Below the pieces are notes generated by a model. That model was not told the DNA's origin and ran no database searches. It worked only from the letters and a program-made list of their open reading frames with translations. This document shows positions 16,125 through 25,995 of a DNA stretch of 64,000 nucleotides, in pieces. The translations under genes and the position numbers were made by a program. Numbering within the stretch: position 1 is the first letter of the stretch; every line of letters begins with the position of its first letter. The stretch covers positions 1,240,001 through 1,304,000 of the forward strand of contig CBDCSR010000003.1 in assembly GCA_965221785.1 (NCBI GenBank). Direction: 5' to 3'. The DNA comes from BD2-11 sp965221785. GTDB taxonomy: Bacteria; Gemmatimonadota; Gemmatimonadetes; Longimicrobiales; Gaopeijiaceae.

Positions 16125-16314
16125 TCAGAACACCCGGATCATGGACGCGCTCCTCGTCGAACTCACCCGTTGGCCGGACTCGAACGTCCGCGTGACGCTC
16201 GACCTCGAAGGACACGCCGGGGGGCACGTCTATCCCGACGATGTTGTCGATGTCGTGAAGGCGAACGCCCGCGACGTCAAGCTGACGAGGGAGGCGTTCG
16301 GCTACGAGTGCTGA
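16117..16314 (+). pseudogene. C-terminal remnant of a DUF499-type ATPase
   Basis: About 60 residues: LDALLVELTRW.. then VRVTLDLEGHAGG, DDVVDVVKANARDVKLTREAFGYE. DUF499 proteins end in a similar 'VrVtLEIeA..P.g.p.dVvrtV.ENartLkf...GFE' strand. The 5' part is missing; the fragment starts within the IS481-type end at 16,124. The 353 bp after it hold no recognisable gene. Confidence 0.5.
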
Positions 16315-16667
16315 GCGGGGCGTGGCTAACCGAGCACCGGCATCGGAGACCTCACCGGAATGCACCATCAGACATCGGGCACACGATGCATGAAATGCCG
16401 TATCCGGTGAAACCACATCGGCGGCGGATTTGTTCCTGCGCACCTTCCGGTTGGGCCGTGCCGCCGTAGCAGCCCTGGCGAGCGGGATCCATCGGTCGAA
16501 TTATCCTTCTGGGAAGGGTATCGGGCAACCGGGGCCGACGTCAGCCGTACGACCGGTGCCATCCGTGGCGGCGTGACCGGGATTGACGGCTGCCGTTCAC
16601 GGTTGGTATCGTTCGGTATACTTGCTCCTCGCTCCTCGCCCGACACGCCGGAAGGCCTCGGGCGGGG

Positions 16668-16992
16668 GTGTCTCTGCCCGATGGCACGCGACATTCGTTC
16701 CTGACCGGCGAGGAGAAGGGGATCGACGTGCGGATCGCGCTTAGACGTGATGGCGCTCGCCCACCGCCGCGACCACGACGTGGCCCTCGTCTTCAGCCAG
16801 GACCAGAACCTTTCCGAGGTCGCCGAGGAGATTCGCGTAATCGCGAAGCAGCAGCGGCGGTGGATCAAGATCGCGAGCGCCTTCCCCCACGGCCCCGCCA
16901 CCCGAAACCGCAGGGGGATGAACAAGAACCGACTGGATCAGGATCGACCGGCGCTCTACGACCAGTGCCTGGCCGGCAGGACTACCGCGTGA
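16668..16992 (+). pseudogene. NYN-domain protein remnant with a frameshift
   Basis: One frame reads LTGEEKGIDVRIAL. One base later another frame continues DVMALAHRRDHDVALVFSQDQNLSEVAEEIRVIA..RWIKIASAFP. Together they resemble the NYN/LabA-like RNase fold (K-G-x-D-V-x-x-A-x-D...SxDxDL). One extra A near 16,743 explains the break. The upstream half of the gene is absent. Confidence 0.55.
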
Positions 16993-17234
16993 AGCGTGAG
17001 AGATCCGTAGGTCGTTCCTCTTGGTGGATCATGGGCAGAGGGGGATGCCTGCACTCCGGCAGCGCATGTGGTCGCATCGTACCGAAGAGGTCGGTGGGAG
17101 ATCCCCGCAAATTCCCGCCACTCGATGGCGATTTCCCCGCTATTGGGGGAAGACGAACAACCTTCTCGGTCCAAACGGCAGAAGGAGGCCTGCCAACTCC
17201 ACTTGAAAACCGAGTTTTTCACGAACCAAGTTGC

Positions 17235-17492
17235 TTAATCGTTCAACCGTATGTGATGCTCAATCACGTTAAGTCTATGATCGATGGTATCAACCTTTTG
17301 TTCGACTTGCTTGAGCTTACCATCTACTTTTTCCAATATACTCCTTAGCTCAAGGCTCATTTCCATTCGGAACTGGTCGAAGTTGCGGTCGATGCCTGCA
17401 TGAATCTCGTCGATCTTCTTCGAAATCGGGGCCAGTGCTTCCTCGATTAGGGCTTCGAAGCCTTCTGTTATTCCGTTGGGTTTGGAGGTCAT
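17235..17492 (-). CDS. Small coiled-coil protein in a low-GC patch
   Basis: 85 aa, MTSKPNGITEGFEALIEEAL, followed by long heptads (KKIDEIHAGIDRNFDQF.. KVDGKLKQVEQKVDTIDHRL). The base composition is clearly lower in GC than its surroundings, suggesting transfer. It starts 2 bases after the upstream small gene ends, so the two form a pair. Function is unknown. Confidence 0.6.
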   Translation of the reverse strand: MTSKPNGITEGFEALIEEALAPISKKIDEIHAGIDRNFDQFRMEMSLELRSILEKVDGKLKQVEQKVDTIDHRLNVIEHHIRLND

Positions 17493-17494
17493 TT

Positions 17495-17695
17495 TTATTC
17501 TGATAGGTTAGTTCTTGGTTCGCCAACCACAAAATCACCCATTGTAGCCATCGCTTCGTCAGCTGTTCGGAAAACTTCATCTTTCAGCTCCCGAAGCTGT
17601 CTGACCCTTTCATCCTCTGATCGTTTTGGGGCCATCATGTCCCCTAGTTTTCGTTCGAATCTCAACCCTTGAATTGAAAGGGTATCCCCTGACAT
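17495..17695 (-). CDS. Small hypothetical protein paired with the coiled-coil gene
   Basis: 66 aa, MSGDTLSIQGLRFERKLGDM, with a charged helical C-terminus (RVRQLRELKDEVFRTADEAM). It is low GC like its partner. The frame is open much further upstream, but that extension reads antisense to IS sequence, so the short start is preferred. Function is unknown. Confidence 0.5.
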   Translation of the reverse strand: MSGDTLSIQGLRFERKLGDMMAPKRSEDERVRQLRELKDEVFRTADEAMATMGDFVVGEPRTNLSE

Positions 17696-17934
17696 GTGCG
17701 ATGTCAAGGTTGTCAGCGGGTGTTGAAAACCCGTTGCGGCGAGCCCTGAGTCGGGCTCCCGGTCGAATAAAACAGCCAAGAAATAGGAGCAAGAGCCAGC
17801 TAGCCATATAGTGCCCCCGATTTCTTTGGACAGTAGTTTAGCCATCCATCCAGGGTCCAAGAGAGAGGGGAGAGTGGATGTCTCGGAGTACGAAAGAGCA
17901 GGGCGGCGCAGGCCGCTTGGGAGGGCGGCCAGCC

Positions 17935-18110
17935 CTCCCAAGCGGTGGAGCGCGCGGCGCAAGGCCGAGGTGGTGTTGCGGCTGCTGCGGGGGGAGCCCA
18001 TCGGTGAGGTGAGCCGGGAGATTCGGGTCGCGGCGCCGGAGCTGGAGCGGTGGCGGCGGGAGTTCCTGGAAGGCGGCCAGCAGGGCCTCAGACCTTGCCG
18101 ACGCCCTTGA
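17935..18110 (+). pseudogene. IS3-type OrfA fragment
   Basis: RWSARRKAEVVLRLLRGEPI..SREIRVAAPELERWRREFLEGGQQGLRP is the helix-turn-helix region of IS3-family OrfA. It stops at 18,110 next to the IS481 fragment; no OrfB follows. Confidence 0.6.
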
Positions 18111-18455
18111 GGGTGCCCGCGAAGAAGGTGTCCACGGCCACAAGTTCCCCGGTGGCATGAACTTCGATGTGGCACTCGCGGAACTCAGGGTCGAAGCGCT
18201 CGAGCGCCTGGATCTGCTCCTCGGTGAGCTTGATCTTGCGCTTGCGGACCGTCTCCTCCAGCCGCAGCAGCCGGTGGTGGCGGGTCTGGAGTTTGTTGCG
18301 GATCCGCGCCCCGCACCCCGCCCGAACTGACCTGGAGCCCTCTGAGCATCAGCTCGTCGGCCACCCGCTGGGCGCCGTGGGTCGGGTGCTTGAGCGCATG
18401 GGCCAGGATCGCCTTCTCGATCGGCGGCGCGACGCGGTTCGGGTGCGGCCCCTTT
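18090..18455 (-). pseudogene. IS481-family transposase fragment
   Basis: On the minus strand PPIEKAILAHALKHPTHGAQRVADELMLRGLQVSSGGVR runs into a frameshifted part, then frames encoding LLRLEETVRKRKIKLTEEQI and further on FFAGTLKGVGK. This is the middle of an IS481 transposase (region before the first catalytic Asp). It is interrupted on its N-terminal side by the IS110 fragment. Confidence 0.7.
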
Positions 18456-18462
18456 GCGCCGG

Positions 18463-19330
18463 GCCCGGGGTCGACCGGATCGCGTACGAACCCACCGGAG
18501 CCTTCCACCGCGACTTCGAGGACACCCTCCTGAAGGCCGGACTCCCCCTGTACGCGACCAACCCCTTCCAAGTCCGGTCCTTCGCCTGCTCCCTCGGGCG
18601 GCGCGCCAAGACCGACGCGGTGGACGCCCGGATGCTGGCCACCATGGCGGCCGCTGTCGAAGACCTGCGCCCGACCCAGGCGAAATCGGAGGGCCAGCGC
18701 GACCTTGCCGAGCTCCAGCAGATCCGCGACGCGCTGGTCAGGGATCGGATCGCAACCACCAACCGGGGCAGGAACTTGCGCACTCCCGTGGGCAAGCGGG
18801 TCACCAAGCAGAGGCTGCGGCAGATCGACCGCCAGCTCAAGCTCATCGATGCCGAGATCCGGCAGCGGATCGAGGAGGAGAAGGAAATGGAACGCCGGGC
18901 CGAGATCCTGACCTCGATCCCGGGCATCTCGGACATCACCGCCGCGGGACTGATCGTCCACTTGCCGGAACTCGGTATGCTCACTCGGTCGCGCGCCGCC
19001 AGCCTCGCCGGACTCGCCCCGGTCACCCGGGAGTCCAGACGCTGGAAGGGACTGAGCTTCATCCAGGGCGGCAGGCACCGGGTCCGCAGAATGCTCTACA
19101 TGCCCGCGGTGGTCGCGGTCCAGCACAATCCCGACCTCAAGCGCAAGTACGAGGCGCTCCGAGCCGCCGGGAAGCCGCCCAAGGTCGCCCTGACGGCCGT
19201 GATGCGGAAGCTCCTCGTCCTCGCCAACGCCCTGGTGCAGCAGGACCGCACTTGGACGGCGCATCTGCCGTGCGAGTACTCCTGCCCGGCCCTCCCGACG
19301 CCAGCCCGGCGGAGAGCGCTCACGGAATGA
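18463..19330 (+). pseudogene. 5'-truncated IS110-family transposase
   Basis: AYEPTGAFHRDFEDTLLKAG.. RRAKTDAVDARMLATMA is the later part of the DEDD domain. SIPGISDITAAGLIVHLPEL and RSRAASLAGLAPVTRESRRWKG..GRHRVRRMLYMPA are the Tnp20 domain with its serine region. The N-terminal strand with the first Asp is missing, and the frame runs antisense through the IS481 fragment instead. The upstream non-coding end that would carry an IS110 bridge RNA is also gone, so the element should be immobile. Confidence 0.8.
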
Positions 19331-19430
19331 TCGAGCCGGGGAGAAGCGGACACCGCAACCGAGCCGTCGCGAGACACGCCGCGAGGCAAGTTGCTTCGCG
19401 AAAAACGGGCGTCCGCTTGACATGGATACT

Positions 19431-19482
19431 GGCCACCGTCCCCTTCGGGGGACATCTGTCAGGTGATTACCGTTCTACAACA
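19431..19482 (+). mobile_element. IS481-type terminal sequence
   Basis: GGCCACCGTCCCC..GGGGGACATCT leads into the 25-bp inverted repeat at 19,458-19,482 that matches 16,036-16,060 exactly. A related end is at 57,431-57,469. No clear target duplication was seen outside the two copies. Confidence 0.65.
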
Positions 19483-19626
19483 CATGGACATTGATCCCGA
19501 GGCGTAGCAGAAAGCCCTGGCAACCCAGGGGTGGCGAACCAGCGGGCCACCCTCCAGTTTCAACCTATCAGCCCGCCGAGGGGTTGGCGCCCCCCGGGCG
19601 GGATTCTCTTACACAGGCTTATCCAC

Positions 19627-19962
19627 ATGTCCACAACAAGGCTGGACCGCCACAGGCTGCTACGTGATGCCGTCGAGCGGTTGCAGGTGATCACGGAGGA
19701 AGCGGCCGAGCTGTTGAATGAGATCACCGTTCGCACCCGGTACGATGGCCTGTCGATCCGCGAGGGGATATGGATGTGCCTCGGGGACAACGGCGCGCCC
19801 ATCAGCGTGGAGGACATCGCTTCAGAGCTCTGGTTGGGCGGCGCTCACACCCGCGGCGACAACTTTGAGAAGGTCCTCGCCAACGTCCGAACGACACTCC
19901 GCACCATGCGCCAAGAGGGCGAAGTTCGCCTCGTGCCTTTGCAGGGATACCAGCTCAAGTAG
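19627..19962 (+). CDS. Small winged-helix-like hypothetical protein
   Basis: 111 aa from the ATG (MSTTRLDRHRLLRDAVERL); the longer start has no ribosome site. A helical first half is followed by IREGIWMCLGDNGAPISVEDIASELW.. NVRTTLRTMRQEGEVRLVPL, which has the helix-turn-helix-plus-wing rhythm of a small DNA-binding protein. No family name is certain. It lies just outside the IS481-type end and 400 bp from the TnpB2 RNA element. Confidence 0.55.
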   Translation: MSTTRLDRHRLLRDAVERLQVITEEAAELLNEITVRTRYDGLSIREGIWMCLGDNGAPISVEDIASELWLGGAHTRGDNFEKVLANVRTTLRTMRQEGEVRLVPLQGYQLK

Positions 19963-20339
19963 CCAACCAACGGGCTTATATGCCGCACCGGAGCCCATCA
20001 GTACGACGAGTGTTGCCGGGTATGCGCATAAGGGAATAACTAGCAAGCATTTGACATTCTCCGTTCGATGCCTCTGGAAAGGTTGGCACAGTGCTGGCAC
20101 GGCGCTTTCGCAAAAAGCACATCCGGTCCGGGTGAACCGGAGCCGGTCGTAAGTCCACGGCCCGGTCCCCCAACCAGCGACCCCGTCACTCCGGGGGCGC
20201 GTGCGAGGTGGGGCGGCACGGTGAAATCCGCGAACGTCCGGTAATCGCGCCACCCGGCCGGCGGTGGGCGCCTCCCCGTCGCGGTGGTGGCCGCGCGGGC
20301 CCGGCTGGCCAGACCGTTTCCGCGCGTGTTATTGAGTCG

Positions 20340-20425
20340 GTTCCGGCCTTCGGCGAACTCAAACTCTCCGGCCTTCGTTCGACGATTCGCGTTTCGCGGA
20401 CCGGACCGGAGGTGCCGGTCTCCGC
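20340..20425 (-). ncRNA. Candidate omega-RNA scaffold of TnpB2
   Basis: Identical to 11,071-11,156, read on the minus strand, including both hairpins, GGCCGGAAC and the same downstream candidate guide. Because the identity continues about 100 bases further, both loci would carry the same guide. Confidence 0.6.
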
Positions 20426-21441
20426 GCGCGTTCGGGGCGCTTGCGCGCCTCCGGTTCCGGCGGGCCTCGCCGTACCTGAAGTTGGCGGCCGCGCCACCGT
20501 GCCTTGTACTCGAGCTGGCGCAGCATCTCGCCCCGGACGCCCTCGACGACGATCGTGCCGGCGGCGAGGACGACCCGGGTGGTGAGCTTGTGGTGGCGGT
20601 CGCGCTCGCGGTTCCTGACGTTCCTGGCGACGTTGCGGAACCGTTCGAGCAGGCGCGCGCGCCGCTTCGAGCCTTCCGCGCACCGGCTCAGGCGGCGCTG
20701 GAGGCGCCGCATGCGCCGCCTGTCGGCGTCGGACCGCTCGTCCGGCGCCGGGACCTCGACGGGCCTGCCGTCGAGCTCGACGGCGACGCGGGCGCCGTCC
20801 CCGCGCACCACCGCGACCCCGGCCGTCGGCGCGGGGGCGTCGGCCGGGCCGCACTCGAACACGCACGAGAGCATCCAGCGTTCGCCGGCGTCGCGCCAGA
20901 CGCGGCCGTACACCATGCCGAGCGTCGTGCGGGTCTTGGGGCCCTCGAGCCGGCGGGCGGGCAGGCTCCCGCCGCGCCAGCGCATCCAGCCGAACTTCGG
21001 GAGGCGGACGCGGGCGCCGTCGAAGCGGGTGCCGGCGCTGGCCACGTAGATCCCGGGCGCGCGTCCCTCGGGCTTGAACCTCGGCAGCCCCTGGCGCGCC
21101 CGGGGCCTGGCGTGCCAGTTGCGGAACGCGGCGTGCACGTCGGCCGCGACCTGGTAGATGGCGGTGGACGGGAACGGGTCGCGGTTCGCCCTGCGGCGGC
21201 ACCAGTCCTGGGCGGCCGCGCGGAACTCCCTGCCCGTCATGTGCCGCCCCGTCCTGGAATACTTCAGGTTCGAGGCGCCGAGCAGCTCGTTGGACAGCTC
21301 GCGTAGCCCCTCCCTGCACAGGGCGAGCAGGCGCGCCTGCGGCCGGTTCGGGTACAGGCGGCACTGCCAGCCGACGTAGCGCACGCTCCCGTTCGGCGGG
21401 GCCGCGCGCGCGCCGGACGCGCCCGGTTGCTCGACTGCCAC
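20359..21441 (-). CDS. TnpB2: nuclease-dead TnpB-like protein, identical to TnpB1
   Basis: 360 aa, same sequence as TnpB1, so it has the same loss of the first RuvC Asp, zinc finger and last Asp. It lies 16 bases downstream of FN3-2 on the minus strand, repeating the FN3-TnpB gene order of the left arm. The identity suggests recent gene conversion or duplication. Confidence 0.85.
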   Translation of the reverse strand: MAVEQPGASGARAAPPNGSVRYVGWQCRLYPNRPQARLLALCREGLRELSNELLGASNLKYSRTGRHMTGREFRAAAQDWCRRRANRDPFPSTAIYQVAADVHAAFRNWHARPRARQGLPRFKPEGRAPGIYVASAGTRFDGARVRLPKFGWMRWRGGSLPARRLEGPKTRTTLGMVYGRVWRDAGERWMLSCVFECGPADAPAPTAGVAVVRGDGARVAVELDGRPVEVPAPDERSDADRRRMRRLQRRLSRCAEGSKRRARLLERFRNVARNVRNRERDRHHKLTTRVVLAAGTIVVEGVRGEMLRQLEYKARWRGRQLQVRRGPPEPEARKRPERARRPAPPVRSAKRESSNEGRRV

Positions 21442-21457
21442 GACGGTCGTCCCTCCC

Positions 21458-24400
21458 CTAGCGGAAGCTGATCCGTCCGCGGATCCCGACCGCGTGCCGG
21501 GCCGCCCCGGGTCCGCTCTCGCGCCGCGTGCCCTCGAGGCGCACCCCGACGCCCGCGCCGAGCTCGTAGCGCACGCCGCTCGAGAAGGCGCGCGTGCCGC
21601 CCTGGCCGAGGTAGAAGCCGCTGTAGGGCGTGCCCTGGAAGCCGGCGATGCCGTAGGCGACCTCGCCGTCCACGTTGGGGCCCATGCCCGGGCCGTGGCC
21701 GCCCACCGCGCCGGTCACCCCGCGCTCCCAGAGCTGGTTCACCCCGCTCGTGTGGTCGCCGTACGAGGGCGCCACCCGGATCGAGAGCCCCTCGCCGCGC
21801 GCCGCCGGGTCGAACATCAGCGTGCCGCCGACGCCCCATTCCTCGTAGCCGGCGCGCGCCGAGATCACGAACCTGCCGCGGCCCTCCGCGGTCAGCCCCA
21901 ATCCTGAGTTGGTGTAGCGGAGGCCGCCGCCGACTTCCGCGCTGGTGCCGTTTATGCCGTCGCCGTCGTCGTAGCGCATCCCGCCCTCGAGCACGACCGC
22001 CATCTCGTTCCCGGCGCCGGTGCTGAAGCCCTGCGTCAGTTCCAGGCCGAGCTTGCCGCGCTGCATGTTCAGCGTGACCGAGTCGATCTGCTGGGTGCCG
22101 CCGACCTTGACTTGGCCGTACCAGCCCTCGGCCTTGAGGCGCACGCCGCCCGCGTCGCGCGTGAGCAGCCGGTAGCTCGCGCCCCCCGCCCCCGTCAGCA
22201 GGCTCGCGGGGCTGGTGCGCAGTCCCTCGCGCGCGTCGTCGACCTCGATGTCGCCCCGGCCGAGCCCGGCCGAGCCCCACACCGAGGCGGCGCCCGCGCC
22301 CGAGAACCAGGCCAGGTAGGGATGCACGCTGGCCATGGTGGTGCCGTATGTGCCCCGCACCGGACTGGCGCCGGTCTTGTCGGTGAAGTCGAAGCTGCCC
22401 GACGAGTAGGAGCCCGCGACACCCGCCAGGATGTCGGGCCCCACGCGCGCGTCGATGCCGGCGTGGGCGCTCACCATGTTGCCCTTCCAGTCGAGCGCGC
22501 TCTGGCCGGGCTCGCCGAGGTGGTGGTACTCGCCCGCGCCCCAGCTCGCCAGTTGCGTGCCCGTGGCCGACTGCTGCTGCGCGTCGGAGGCGCCGAACGG
22601 CATCGTAAAGGAGGTGCCGCCGAAGAGGGCTGCCAGCCCGGCCTGGTCGCCCTGCGCGAGACCGAGGCCTCCCGCGTCCGGCGTGGACAGGCTCGCCGCC
22701 ATCGACGAGAGCCCGTTCGTCTCCACGCGCCGCTGCATGCCCATCCCGCTGGCCACCGCATCGACCCGGCGGGCGATCGCCGAGACCGTGCTCGAGGTCA
22801 TCGCGGACGCCACGTGCGGCAGCACGCGCGTGTTCAGCCGTCCCGCGCGCCCGATTGGGTCGTCGGTCTGGGCCGACGCGCTCGCCGATGCCGCGCCGGC
22901 GCCCACCCGGTTGATCGCCGAGACGCGGTAGTGGCGCACGCTCCCCGGCAGCAGCTCGGTGTGCGAGAAGGCGGTGGCCCTGGATCCTGTATTGACCACC
23001 AGATCCGTCCACGCGGTGCCGTTCTCCGAGACCTCGATGCGATAGCCGGTGACGGGGACGCCGCCGTCGTAGGCGGGCGCGGCCCAGAACAGGTCGATCT
23101 GGGTGGGCGTGACCGCAGTGGCCACCAGCCCGGTGGGCGCGTCGGGCACGGTCGCGTCGGTAATGGCGCTCGCGACCCGCGACGCCGGGCTCATGCCGAT
23201 CTGGTTGATCGCCGAGACGCGGTAGTGGCGCCGGGTGGCCGGCTCAAGCCCGGTGTGCACGTGGGTCGTGCGCGTGTTGTGCGAGTTGGCCACCAAGTCA
23301 GTCCAGCGGGTGCCTCCGTCTTCGGACACCTCGATGCGGTAGCCGGTGATGCGCGAGCCCCCGTCTCTCGTGGGCGCACGCCAGGAGAGCTCGATCCGCG
23401 AGGTGCCGTCGGCCTCCGCGTCGAGACTCCGGGGCGCGCCCGGCACGGTGGCCTCGGTGGTCGCGCTCGCGAAGTTCGAGTACGGCCCGGTCCCCGCGCT
23501 GTTGGTCGCCGCGACGCGGTAGTACCGCGTGGTCGCGGGCTGAAGGTTCACGTCGGAGAACGTCGTCCCCTTCGAATTCGTGCTGCGGCGGATGATCCGC
23601 CAGGTCCTGCGCTCGTCGTCGGAGGCCTCGATCCGGTAGCCGAAGATCGGGGCGCCGCCGGTGTTGCGGGGCGCACTCCACGACAGGTCGATGCGCGAGG
23701 TGCCCACCGCCCGGGCCGCCAGTCCGGTCGGTGCGCCGGGAGCCTGGGCGTACGTGCTCGTGCTCGCCTCGAAGGACCACTGGCCGGTTCCCAGGCGGTT
23801 GATCGCCGCCACCTGGTACCGGTAGGCGCTGGCCGGCTGCAGGCCCGTGTCCGTGAATGTGGTCTCCTGCGGACCCGTGTTGCGAGGGATGGTGATCCAG
23901 GTTCCGTCATTGGGACCGCGCCTCCGAATCGTGTAGCCGGTGATCCGCTCCCCGCCGTCGCTGGCCGGCGCCTGCCAGGTGAGCGTGATGCTGGTGGGTC
24001 CCGTCGCCCGCGCGCTCAGGTTCCGGGGCTGGCCGGGCCGTGCGGCGTTGGTGGTGCCCCTGACCGCGGTCGAGGGGTTCCCCTGCCCCTGGGCGTTGAT
24101 CGCGCGCACCCGATAGTACCGGGTGGTGTTGGGGGCGAGACCGGTGTCCACGTAGGTGGTGGCCGTGCCGCTGGGGCCGGGCAGGAGGAATGTCCCGGGC
24201 CAGGTACCGGTGGAACTCCACTCGATGCGGTAGCCGGTGATGGGGCTCCCGCCAGTGTTGGACGGGGGTCTCCAGGTGAGGCGGAGCTCGGTGCTTCCCC
24301 TGAGGCCGTTCGGGTTCACGCTGAAGCTCCTGGGCGCGCCCGGAACGGTGACTTCGGTGGTCGCCTGGACGACCCTCGACCAGGGGCCTTCACCCGCCGT

Positions 24401-25915
24401 GTTGATCGCTGCGACGCGGTAGTGACGGGTGGTGCCGGGGTTGAGGCCGGTGTCGGTGTATGAGGTGGCTCTGGAATTCATCACGCGCCGCGTCCATCCG
24501 CCGGTTCCGGTGCTCGACCACTCGACCCAGTAGCCCGTGACCGGTCCGCCGCCCGAGGGGGCGGTCCAGTCCAGCTCGATCTCCGACGATCCCCGGGCCC
24601 GGGCCGTGAGGCCCGTCGGTCTCCCCGGCGGGCGGCTCGTCGTGGCCTGCGCCTCGTCCGACCACTCCCCCCGCCCATGCCGGTTGACCGCCGCAACTCT
24701 GTAATGCCGGGTGGTGCCGGGCGGGAGATCTTCGTCCCTGTAGTCGGTACTTTGGTGGTTGCGTTCGAGGACACTCCATATGACGCCATTGGCCGATGCC
24801 TCGATCCGGTAGCCCGTGACCGCCGCGCCTCCCGCATCGCTCGGCGGCCGCCAGTCCAACTCGATCACCGACGCGCCGTCGGCGCTGGCCGTCAGGTCGC
24901 GGGGCGGTCCCGGCGTTCCCGCTGACGTGGTGGCGCTCACCGTGGACGTCCAGGCCCCGGGGACGCTGGCGTTCCTCGCCCTGACCCGGTAGTGGCGGGT
25001 GGTGGCCGGCTCGAGCCCCGTGTGCCGGTAAGACGTCTGATCCCCGGTCAACGTCACCGTTTGGCTTGAGGTGAAGGCGTTGTCCGCCGACACCTGGACA
25101 TCGTAGCCCGTGATCGCGCTCCCACCGTTCGGGGACGGCGCGTCCCAGTTGAGGATGACCGACGGGCCGTCGGCCCTCGCCGTCAGATTCCGGGGTACGC
25201 CCGGTATCCCGGTCGTCAACGTCCTGGCGTTCGCGTGCCCCGCGGGCCCGTAGTTTCCGTCGGAGTACAGCGCCCTGACCCGGTAGTAGCGGGTGGTGCC
25301 TGACGGGAGACCCGAATGCTGGTACTGGAACACGGTCGAGATCGTAGTCCTCAGCGGTGTCCACGGGGCGGCGCCATTCGCCGACCAGTCCACCTGGTAA
25401 CCGTTGATCGTGTTCCCGCCGGTCTCGGGTCGATTCCAGTAGAGGGTGATGCTGGCAGGTCCGGGGACCGCCCTCAGATTGGGTGCAGCACCCGTTGTCC
25501 CGGTCCCCGTTGTGGTGACGTCGGCAGTATTCGAATAGTTTCCCTGCGTCCCCGCAGCGTTGATCGCGGCGACTTGATAGTGCACGAGGATGCCCCGAGG
25601 GGGAGTTGTGTGCAGGTAGGTGAGAACCGTGCCGGTGTTGGCCACGACATCCATCCAGTCCGTGAGTTGGGGGCGATGGTACATCCGGATCCTGTAGCCG
25701 GTGACCGGGCTCTCGCCGGGCAACGGCACCGAAGCTCTCCAGGTGAGACGGACCGAAGTCCCCTCGAGGGTCGCCATCAGATTCGTCGGTGCCGGAGGTG
25801 GTTTCTGAACCAACGGCATGCCCGCGGCCGCCGCGGGAACGCACGGAATCCAGCAGGCCACCGCGGTGGCAACCATGAGGAAGCGGGCCGGCAGGCCCAG
25901 TCTGTTCCGAATCAT
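21458..25915 (-). CDS. FN3-2: ten-repeat fibronectin type III autotransporter-like protein
   Basis: 1,485 aa. The start at 25,915 has AAGGAGG seven bases upstream and a signal peptide (RNRLGLPARFLMVATAVACW, then PCVPAAAAG). Ten FN3 domains follow, then the same linker and beta-barrel as FN3-1, ending RISFR. Domains 1-5 differ strongly from FN3-1 in sequence and spacing; domains 7-10 are nearly the same; the barrel end is identical. It starts 80 bases downstream of LRR2. It is likely exported through its own barrel and displayed on the surface. Confidence 0.88.
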   Translation of the reverse strand: MIRNRLGLPARFLMVATAVACWIPCVPAAAAGMPLVQKPPPAPTNLMATLEGTSVRLTWRASVPLPGESPVTGYRIRMYHRPQLTDWMDVVANTGTVLTYLHTTPPRGILVHYQVAAINAAGTQGNYSNTADVTTTGTGTTGAAPNLRAVPGPASITLYWNRPETGGNTINGYQVDWSANGAAPWTPLRTTISTVFQYQHSGLPSGTTRYYRVRALYSDGNYGPAGHANARTLTTGIPGVPRNLTARADGPSVILNWDAPSPNGGSAITGYDVQVSADNAFTSSQTVTLTGDQTSYRHTGLEPATTRHYRVRARNASVPGAWTSTVSATTSAGTPGPPRDLTASADGASVIELDWRPPSDAGGAAVTGYRIEASANGVIWSVLERNHQSTDYRDEDLPPGTTRHYRVAAVNRHGRGEWSDEAQATTSRPPGRPTGLTARARGSSEIELDWTAPSGGGPVTGYWVEWSSTGTGGWTRRVMNSRATSYTDTGLNPGTTRHYRVAAINTAGEGPWSRVVQATTEVTVPGAPRSFSVNPNGLRGSTELRLTWRPPSNTGGSPITGYRIEWSSTGTWPGTFLLPGPSGTATTYVDTGLAPNTTRYYRVRAINAQGQGNPSTAVRGTTNAARPGQPRNLSARATGPTSITLTWQAPASDGGERITGYTIRRRGPNDGTWITIPRNTGPQETTFTDTGLQPASAYRYQVAAINRLGTGQWSFEASTSTYAQAPGAPTGLAARAVGTSRIDLSWSAPRNTGGAPIFGYRIEASDDERRTWRIIRRSTNSKGTTFSDVNLQPATTRYYRVAATNSAGTGPYSNFASATTEATVPGAPRSLDAEADGTSRIELSWRAPTRDGGSRITGYRIEVSEDGGTRWTDLVANSHNTRTTHVHTGLEPATRRHYRVSAINQIGMSPASRVASAITDATVPDAPTGLVATAVTPTQIDLFWAAPAYDGGVPVTGYRIEVSENGTAWTDLVVNTGSRATAFSHTELLPGSVRHYRVSAINRVGAGAASASASAQTDDPIGRAGRLNTRVLPHVASAMTSSTVSAIARRVDAVASGMGMQRRVETNGLSSMAASLSTPDAGGLGLAQGDQAGLAALFGGTSFTMPFGASDAQQQSATGTQLASWGAGEYHHLGEPGQSALDWKGNMVSAHAGIDARVGPDILAGVAGSYSSGSFDFTDKTGASPVRGTYGTTMASVHPYLAWFSGAGAASVWGSAGLGRGDIEVDDAREGLRTSPASLLTGAGGASYRLLTRDAGGVRLKAEGWYGQVKVGGTQQIDSVTLNMQRGKLGLELTQGFSTGAGNEMAVVLEGGMRYDDGDGINGTSAEVGGGLRYTNSGLGLTAEGRGRFVISARAGYEEWGVGGTLMFDPAARGEGLSIRVAPSYGDHTSGVNQLWERGVTGAVGGHGPGMGPNVDGEVAYGIAGFQGTPYSGFYLGQGGTRAFSSGVRYELGAGVGVRLEGTRRESGPGAARHAVGIRGRISFR

Positions 25916-25995
25916 CTTGCTGCCTCCTTGTCCGATGGGAGGGACGCAAGCGCGTCCGCATGCCGATCCGTCTCGTTCGATCCCCCGCAGCCTAG

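Larger units (their letters stand above)
20233..22264 (-). repeat. Right copy of the 2,032-bp inverted repeat
   Basis: Reverse complement of 9,232-11,263. It contains TnpB2, its RNA element and the last part of the FN3-2 barrel. Nearest visible differences are at 20,232 and 22,265. Confidence 0.85.

Noticed and set aside
17645..17670. T-loop-like GTTCGAATC suggesting a tRNA
   Set aside because: No flanking T-stem, anticodon arm or acceptor stem; it lies in a minus-strand coding frame.
18463..19330. A working IS110 element with a bridge RNA
   Set aside because: The N-terminal DEDD strand and the non-coding 5' end where a bridge RNA would be encoded are absent.
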